Shown here one piece after another: positions 7,154 to 10,694 of a stretch of 10,694 nucleotides of DNA. The translations under genes were made by a program, and so were the position numbers. The DNA comes from an uncultured Clostridia bacterium. GTDB taxonomy: Bacteria; Bacillota; Clostridia; Oscillospirales; CAG-382. The DNA lies in the NCBI GenBank assembly GCA_905235695.1, contig CAJOMW010000029.1, forward strand, positions 1 to 10,694, written 5' to 3'. The notes beneath the pieces were generated by a model. It saw nothing but the letters and a program-made list of their open reading frames with translations, searched no databases and was not told where the DNA came from. How positions within the stretch are numbered: the first letter of the stretch is position 1; each line of letters opens with the position of its first letter.

Positions 7154-8296
7154 ATGAGAGTACTTGTCAGCGGCGGAGGAACAGCGGGACACATAAACCC
7201 TGCGCTTGCCATTGCCGATAAAATAAAGTCGATGGAGCCGTCTTCCGTAATAGAATATGTTGGAACGCCAAGCGGCATGGAGAATCAGCTCGTGCAAAAG
7301 GCAGGTTATAAGATACACCACGTCGAAGTAAGAGGCTTCAAGAGAAAGCTGACGGTAAAGAACATAGACGCCGCGGTAAAAGCGGTGACCTCCGTACAAA
7401 AGGCAAAAAAAATTATTAAAGAGTTTAAGCCCGATTTAGTTATAGGCACGGGCGGATACGTAAGCTGGCCGGTGGTAAAGGCGGCTTCAAAGATGGGCGT
7501 TCCGACTCTCATTCACGAGCAGAACGCCGTTCCCGGCGTTACTACAAAAATGCTGTCGAAGTTTGCCGACAGAGTTATGATAAGCTTTGAGAGCTCAAGA
7601 CAGTATTTCGACTGCGATAAGGATAAGATAATTCTCGTGGGAAATCCGGTGTCCGAGGAAATGCTCGGCAAGGATAAGAAAAAGGAAAGGGAAGCCCTCG
7701 GCATCTCACCCGATAAGACCGTAATCCTCTCGGCAGGCGGAAGCCTCGGCGCGAGAATGGTAAACGAATCCGTCTACTATCTGATTGAAAACTACTCGAC
7801 AAAGAATGATTCCGTAATACATTTCCACGCAACCGGCAAAGGCGGCTTTGAAGAGCAGGCGGCACTGTACCGTGCGATAGGCTTTGCCGATAGGGACGAA
7901 GAAACCCTCGAAAAAGACGGCGTCACGGTAAAAAAGTACATATATAATATGCCGTCCCTTCTCACGGCGTCGGATATCGTCGTCTGCAGAGCCGGAGCAA
8001 TGACACTTGCGGAAATTGCGGCTATGCAGAAGGCGGCGGTCATAATTCCCTCACCGAATGTAACGAATAATCATCAATACAAGAACGCAAAGACTCTTGA
8101 GGACGGCGGCGCGGCCGTCGTCATAGAGGAAAAGGACCTCACAGGAGAAAAGCTCCTCGAAAAGGTGAAGAAATACGCAGAAGACACAAAATGGCGAGAG
8201 GAAACCGAAAAAAACATAAAGAAATTCGCTTTTACGGATACGCTTGACAGAATTTACGAGCTTGTAGGCGAAGTTACCGAAAATAAAAAGGCGTGA
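7154..8296 (+). CDS. murG: UDP-N-acetylglucosamine:lipid I GlcNAc transferase MurG
   Basis: MurG is a peripheral membrane glycosyltransferase (GT-B fold, family GT28) that adds GlcNAc from UDP-GlcNAc to lipid I, forming lipid II on the cytoplasmic face. The 380 residues are slightly longer than the common 355-370. N-terminal acceptor-side motifs are SGGGTAGHINPALA (6-19), IGTGGYVSWPVV (97-108) and HEQNAVPG (121-128). C-terminal donor-side motifs are SAGGSLGAR (193-201), HATGKGG (225-231) and CRAGAMTLAE (278-287), followed by NNHQYKNA (305-312). A charged stretch at about 243-260 may account for part of the extra length. The start is ATG at 7154 with GGAGG 6 nt upstream. Its stop is only 6 nt before divIB. 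It supplies the lipid II that FtsW uses, two genes after mraY, with no murD, murC or murB between. Confidence 0.97.
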   Translation: MRVLVSGGGTAGHINPALAIADKIKSMEPSSVIEYVGTPSGMENQLVQKAGYKIHHVEVRGFKRKLTVKNIDAAVKAVTSVQKAKKIIKEFKPDLVIGTGGYVSWPVVKAASKMGVPTLIHEQNAVPGVTTKMLSKFADRVMISFESSRQYFDCDKDKIILVGNPVSEEMLGKDKKKEREALGISPDKTVILSAGGSLGARMVNESVYYLIENYSTKNDSVIHFHATGKGGFEEQAALYRAIGFADRDEETLEKDGVTVKKYIYNMPSLLTASDIVVCRAGAMTLAEIAAMQKAAVIIPSPNVTNNHQYKNAKTLEDGGAAVVIEEKDLTGEKLLEKVKKYAEDTKWREETEKNIKKFAFTDTLDRIYELVGEVTENKKA

Positions 8297-8302
8297 ATCG
8301 CT

Positions 8303-9127
8303 ATGGATGAAAAGAAGAGAGACGGTTCTCAGAATAAAGAGCACGGCAAAACGCTTCAGCAAGTAAAGAAGAGCCGAAAAAAGGACAGGCGCAAAAACAG
8401 ATTTTTCGCGGCGGAGGCAGTGGTTATCATTGCGATAGTTGCCTTGTGGATATTCTTTACAAAGCTCCTTGTAATACGCAGCTTTGAAATACGCGGAAAT
8501 TACGAGCATACAGAGCAGGAAGCGATACTTGCGGCTCACAGCATAGGCCTTTCGGAAGGGGACAACCTCTTCGGGTTCGACAGGAGCAGCGCCGAGCTTG
8601 CCGCAAAATACAATCTTCCCGAGTATGATTCGGTGAAGATACGTTACAGCCTCCCGGGAAAAATAGTTTTTGAGGTGGCGGAAGCTGTCCCCGTAATGTT
8701 TACTACTCTCGGCGACGAGGCGTACCTGCTCTCAAAAGGGCTCAGAGTCACCTCCCGTGAGACGGATATGTCAAAGGTAGAGGCGCTCGCACTCAAAAAA
8801 GTATACATGAGCGGAATAGAAAAGTGCGTGGCAGGGGATTTTCTCGAGACTTCAAACGGCACTGACGAAATACTGAAAGACCTCTACGCCGTACTCGAGG
8901 AGGAGGGCATAGCGCCGGAGGTATCCGAGATAAACGTACAAAATAAGTTCAATATAGAGTTTTTGTATAAACAGCGCTTTACCGTAAGGCTCGGAAACGC
9001 AGAGAATTTCACGGTAAAGATACGCTTTATGAAATCCATATCCGAAAAGCTGTACGAAACGGCAAACGGATATATCGACGTCTCGGACGACGATCTGAGG
9101 GAAGGGTACTACAAGCCGTATCAATAA
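8303..9127 (+). CDS. divIB: DivIB/FtsQ cell division protein (POTRA domain)
   Basis: DivIB (FtsQ in Gram-negatives) is a bitopic divisome protein that binds FtsL and DivIC outside the membrane and links early and late division steps. The 274 residues have a strongly basic cytoplasmic N-terminus (1-33), one membrane segment (about 34-54), a POTRA domain (about 56-126, starting LVIRSFEIRGN and ending LPGKIVFEVAEAVPV) and a beta/gamma-type region to the end. There is no long disordered tail. The ATG at 8303 has only a weak ribosome binding site (AAAAGGCG, ending about 9 nt before it) and follows the murG stop by 6 nt, so translational coupling with murG is likely. Assignment rests on domain layout and gene order, because this family is poorly conserved in sequence. 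Either name, divIB or ftsQ, would be acceptable. Confidence 0.9.
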   Translation: MDEKKRDGSQNKEHGKTLQQVKKSRKKDRRKNRFFAAEAVVIIAIVALWIFFTKLLVIRSFEIRGNYEHTEQEAILAAHSIGLSEGDNLFGFDRSSAELAAKYNLPEYDSVKIRYSLPGKIVFEVAEAVPVMFTTLGDEAYLLSKGLRVTSRETDMSKVEALALKKVYMSGIEKCVAGDFLETSNGTDEILKDLYAVLEEEGIAPEVSEINVQNKFNIEFLYKQRFTVRLGNAENFTVKIRFMKSISEKLYETANGYIDVSDDDLREGYYKPYQ

Positions 9128-9299
9128 ACTTGAAAATATGAATTTGTAAAAAAAGTGTTAACATCCCCGCTTTTTAAAAAAAACACTTGCAAAACATAGA
9201 TAAAAAGTTTATTATATATATGTGTTTATGTATCTATGGGATACTGTACCTATATTGCGGATAATAATAAAAATGACGATAAAACAGGAGGAAAGCAAA
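9128..9299 (+). other. Intergenic region between divIB and ftsZ, no gene seen
   Basis: This is the longest gap inside the cluster and the place where ftsA stands in many bacteria. It is AT-rich with long A and T runs and holds the ftsZ promoter and the ftsZ ribosome binding site (AGGAGG, 9286-9291). I see no coding sequence, RNA gene or intrinsic terminator in it. Confidence 0.7.
9187..9215 (+). promoter_or_regulatory. ftsZ promoter (sigma-A type)
   Basis: TTGCAA at 9187-9192 and TATTAT at 9210-9215 are separated by 17 bp, predicting a start near 9222 and a leader of about 78 nt. It has the same -35 box and spacer as the promoter before mraZ. A 7-bp inverted repeat, AAGTGTT (9153-9159) with AACACTT (9182-9188), overlaps the first two bases of the -35 box, and its left arm overlaps the 8-bp palindrome TGTTAACA (9156-9163). 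Either could be a regulator site, but I cannot name one. ftsZ may also be read from upstream, since no terminator is seen in the gap. Confidence 0.65.
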
Positions 9300-10604
9300 A
9301 TGAATTTCGATTTCGACGAAAACTACGAGTCCGGCGCCAATATTAAGGTCATAGGTGTAGGCGGAGCCGGTAACAACGCACTCAACAGAATGGTTGAGGA
9401 AAACGTAAAGAGCGTTGATTTCATTGCGGTAAATACGGATATGCAGGCGCTCAAGCACTGTGCAGCGTCCACTAAGATACTTATAGGCGAAAAGCTCACC
9501 AAGGGCAGAGGCGCAGGCGCAAACCCCGAGGTAGGCAAGAACGCCGCTGAAGAGACTATTGACGACATTAAGAAAGTCCTCGACGGAGCCGACATGGTGT
9601 TCGTCACCGCCGGCATGGGCGGCGGCACCGGTACGGGAGCTGCTCCCGTTATCGCAAAGCTCGCAAAGGATATGGGTATACTTACCATTGGCGTAGTTAC
9701 CAAGCCCTTCGGCTTTGAAGGCCCCAGCAAAATGGCTAAGGCAGAGCAGGGAATTGCCAACCTCAAGCAGAGCGTTGACTCCATCATAATCATACCTAAC
9801 GAAAGACTCAAACTCGTATCCGAAACCGGCAAGATAACCATACTCAACGCATTCAAGGTAGCCGACGACGTGCTTCGCCGCGGCGTACAGAGCATAACCG
9901 ACCTCATCAATAAGGTAGCGGTAGTAAACCTCGACTTCAACGATGTTTCCGCTATAATGAGAAACGCAGGTCTCGCTCACATGGGAGTTGCGTCCGCACA
10001 GGGCAAGGACAAGGCGGAGATCGCCGCAAAGGCTGCTATCTCGAGCCCGCTGCTTGAGACTGCCATAACCGGAAGCAAGGGCATCATCATCAACTTCACC
10101 GCCGCTCCCGATATCGAGCTCGACGAAATCGACTATGCAGCAAACGTTATCAGGCAGGAAGCAAATCCCGACGCAAATATCATCTTCGGTCTTGCATTTG
10201 ATCCCGAGCTTGAGGACGAGATACGCATAACCCTCGTCGCTACCGGCTTTGACGCCGAAAAGAACGACGTTAAGACGGTAAACAAGCCTCTTATAGAAAA
10301 GACTCCCGAAGAAGAGAGCATCTTTTCTTCGAGAAGTTCCCTGAAGCCTAAGGAAGAAGAGAGCGAGAGCAGCGACGATTTTGCAAGCGCACTGAATATA
10401 AGCGCCAGAACTACGACACCAATTTCTGATAAAAACACAACGGCTGCGGTTATCCGCAGCCGTTTAAATTACAGACAACCCGCCGTTTTGAGGCGGGCTT
10501 TTCTGTACTGTGGTACTTTTTCAAGAAAAGCACATAAAACGCTTCTTCTCTTACACAAGAATTTTTTGAGCCGCAAACAGCGGCACAAAAAAACAGACCG
10601 CTGA
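9300..10604 (+). CDS. ftsZ: FtsZ cell division GTPase, 3' end probably frameshifted
   Basis: FtsZ is the tubulin-like GTPase that polymerises into the ring guiding division. The start is ATG at 9300, 8 nt after AGGAGG. The core (about 12-318) is complete: IKVIGVGGAGNNALNRM (15-31), NTDMQAL (45-51), the tubulin signature GGGTGTG (107-113), PNERL (166-170), and the T7 loop NLDFNDVSAIM (210-220) with N210, D212 and D215. A polar linker follows (about 319-360, PEEES to ESESSDD). After about residue 366 the frame becomes unlike FtsZ: it reads through two terminator hairpins and stops at 10602-10604, inside a third hairpin, giving 434 residues with a basic tail. No C-terminal peptide for FtsA/SepF binding is recognisable. 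Another frame has TGA TAA at 10427-10432, just before the terminator, which fits a native protein of about 375 residues. Isoleucine codons are more often ATC here than in the neighbours, as expected for an abundant protein. Confidence 0.9.
   Translation: MNFDFDENYESGANIKVIGVGGAGNNALNRMVEENVKSVDFIAVNTDMQALKHCAASTKILIGEKLTKGRGAGANPEVGKNAAEETIDDIKKVLDGADMVFVTAGMGGGTGTGAAPVIAKLAKDMGILTIGVVTKPFGFEGPSKMAKAEQGIANLKQSVDSIIIIPNERLKLVSETGKITILNAFKVADDVLRRGVQSITDLINKVAVVNLDFNDVSAIMRNAGLAHMGVASAQGKDKAEIAAKAAISSPLLETAITGSKGIIINFTAAPDIELDEIDYAANVIRQEANPDANIIFGLAFDPELEDEIRITLVATGFDAEKNDVKTVNKPLIEKTPEEESIFSSRSSLKPKEEESESSDDFASALNISARTTTPISDKNTTAAVIRSRLNYRQPAVLRRAFLYCGTFSRKAHKTLLLLHKNFLSRKQRHKKTDR
10398..10432 (+). 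other. Probable original 3' end of ftsZ in the -1 frame, with tandem stops
   Basis: In the frame one base back from the ftsZ frame, the codons after 10400 read KRQNYDTNF and then TGA TAA (10427-10432), 7 nt before the first terminator arm. The same tandem TGA TAA ends the FtsL-like gene at 2335. Adding one base near 10400 would give an end ...DDFASALNI-KRQNYDTNF. The exact position of the lost base cannot be fixed from the sequence; anywhere from about 10356, after a stop in that frame, to 10426 is possible. Confidence 0.5.
10439..10465 (+). terminator. Hairpin after ftsZ, first of two
   Basis: A perfect 11-bp stem, AACGGCTGCGG (10439-10449) with CCGCAGCCGTT (10454-10464), and a TTAT loop, preceded by an A-rich run. 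The following T-run is short (TTT, then AAATT), so it may act as a weaker terminator or as a 3' stabilising hairpin. It lies inside the open reading frame as given, which is one reason to doubt the ftsZ 3' frame. Confidence 0.65.
10479..10504 (+). terminator. Rho-independent terminator of the dcw operon
   Basis: A GC-rich stem, CCCGCC (10479-10484) with GGCGGG (10492-10497), and a 7-nt loop, followed by CTTTTCT. This is a standard intrinsic terminator for + strand transcription, placed 14 nt after the preceding hairpin. Confidence 0.75.
10562..10592. repeat. Imperfect inverted repeat with T-run and A-run arms
   Basis: TTTTTTG, A, GCCGC (10562-10574) pairs with GCGGC, A, CAAAAAA (10580-10592) around an AAACA loop, with one A-A mismatch. 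In either direction the T-run is part of the stem, so it is not a standard terminator by itself. Its right A-run is shared with the leftward terminator next to it. Confidence 0.5.
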
Positions 10605-10626
10605 CTTGTGCTCTGTCAGCGGTCTG
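10587..10626 (-). terminator. Intrinsic terminator for a leftward gene beyond the right edge
   Basis: A perfect 12-bp stem, CAGACCGCTGAC (10594-10605) with GTCAGCGGTCTG (10615-10626), and a 9-nt loop. On the - strand the stem is followed at once by seven T (10593 to 10587), while on the + strand no T-run follows directly. It therefore reads as the terminator of a convergent gene starting outside the window. No coding sequence is visible from 10627 to 10694. Confidence 0.75.
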
Positions 10627-10694
10627 AATGCTGTTTTCACAGCCTTTCGTTATGTGTTATGACATTAAACTATATATTTTTCCGTTCTTCCGAG

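Noticed and set aside
9222..9299. In-frame GTG at 9222 as a longer ftsZ start
   Set aside because: It lies at the predicted transcription start with no ribosome binding site; ATG 9300 has a perfect AGGAGG 8 nt upstream and gives the usual FtsZ N-terminus.
9234..9980. Long - strand open frame (248 codons) opposite ftsZ
   Set aside because: It mirrors the strongly conserved ftsZ core; the protein resembles no family I know, and the frame exists because of the codon bias on the + strand.
10377..10385. Programmed -1 frameshift site at GAT TTT GCA in ftsZ
   Set aside because: It does not fit the X XXY YYZ pattern, because the P-site codon would mispair after slipping, and the resulting tail (CKRTEYKRQ...) is no more FtsZ-like. 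A plain indel is simpler.

Overview
This window is a division and cell wall (dcw) gene cluster from a Gram-positive, low-to-middle G+C bacterium, most likely a member of Clostridia (Bacillota), perhaps Oscillospirales/Ruminococcaceae. The evidence for this is the mraZ-rsmH-ftsL-PBP order, a class B PBP with PASTA repeats, a short DivIB-type FtsQ, strong AAAGGAG-like ribosome binding sites about 8 nt from most starts, TTG and GTG starts, and heavy use of ATA for isoleucine. The family-level placement is inference. All eight genes are on the + strand, and no mobile element, CRISPR array, tRNA or rRNA was seen.

Layout. Positions 1-300 are AT-rich and hold a good sigma-A type promoter (TTGCAA, 17 bp, TATAAT, at 146-174). 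Its roughly 120-nt leader carries helically phased GGAGC-like boxes that I read as the MraZ operator. Then follow mraZ (301-738), rsmH (761-1702), an FtsL-like gene (1729-2337), a PASTA class B PBP (2394-4646), mraY (4684-5658), ftsW (about 5696-7096), murG (7154-8296) and divIB/ftsQ (8303-9127). Gaps between these genes are 6-57 nt, so they probably form one operon. A 172-nt gap holds a second promoter with the same -35 (TTGCAA, 17 bp, TATTAT, at 9187-9215) in front of ftsZ (from 9300). Hairpins at 10439-10504 end the operon. The hairpin at 10594-10626 looks like the terminator of a leftward gene beyond the right edge.

How the genes work together. MraZ represses the cluster and RsmH methylates 16S rRNA. 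MraY and MurG make lipid I and lipid II. FtsW polymerises lipid II and the class B PBP cross-links it at the septum. FtsL and DivIB are the bitopic partners that recruit and activate FtsW-PBP. FtsZ is the cytoskeletal ring that places the machinery.

Most worth a second look: (1) the ftsZ reading frame misses its natural end. It runs through the terminator hairpins and lacks a recognisable C-terminal peptide, while a tandem TGA-TAA stop sits in another frame just before the terminator, which points to a one-base frameshift. (2) The phased operator-like array in the mraZ leader. (3) Absence of murE, murF, murD, murC, murB and ftsA from the cluster. (4) A hairpin that would hide the mraY ribosome binding site. 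(5) A His in place of the usual Asp in an FtsW loop motif. I do not see a novel system here; it is a core cluster with some unusual details.
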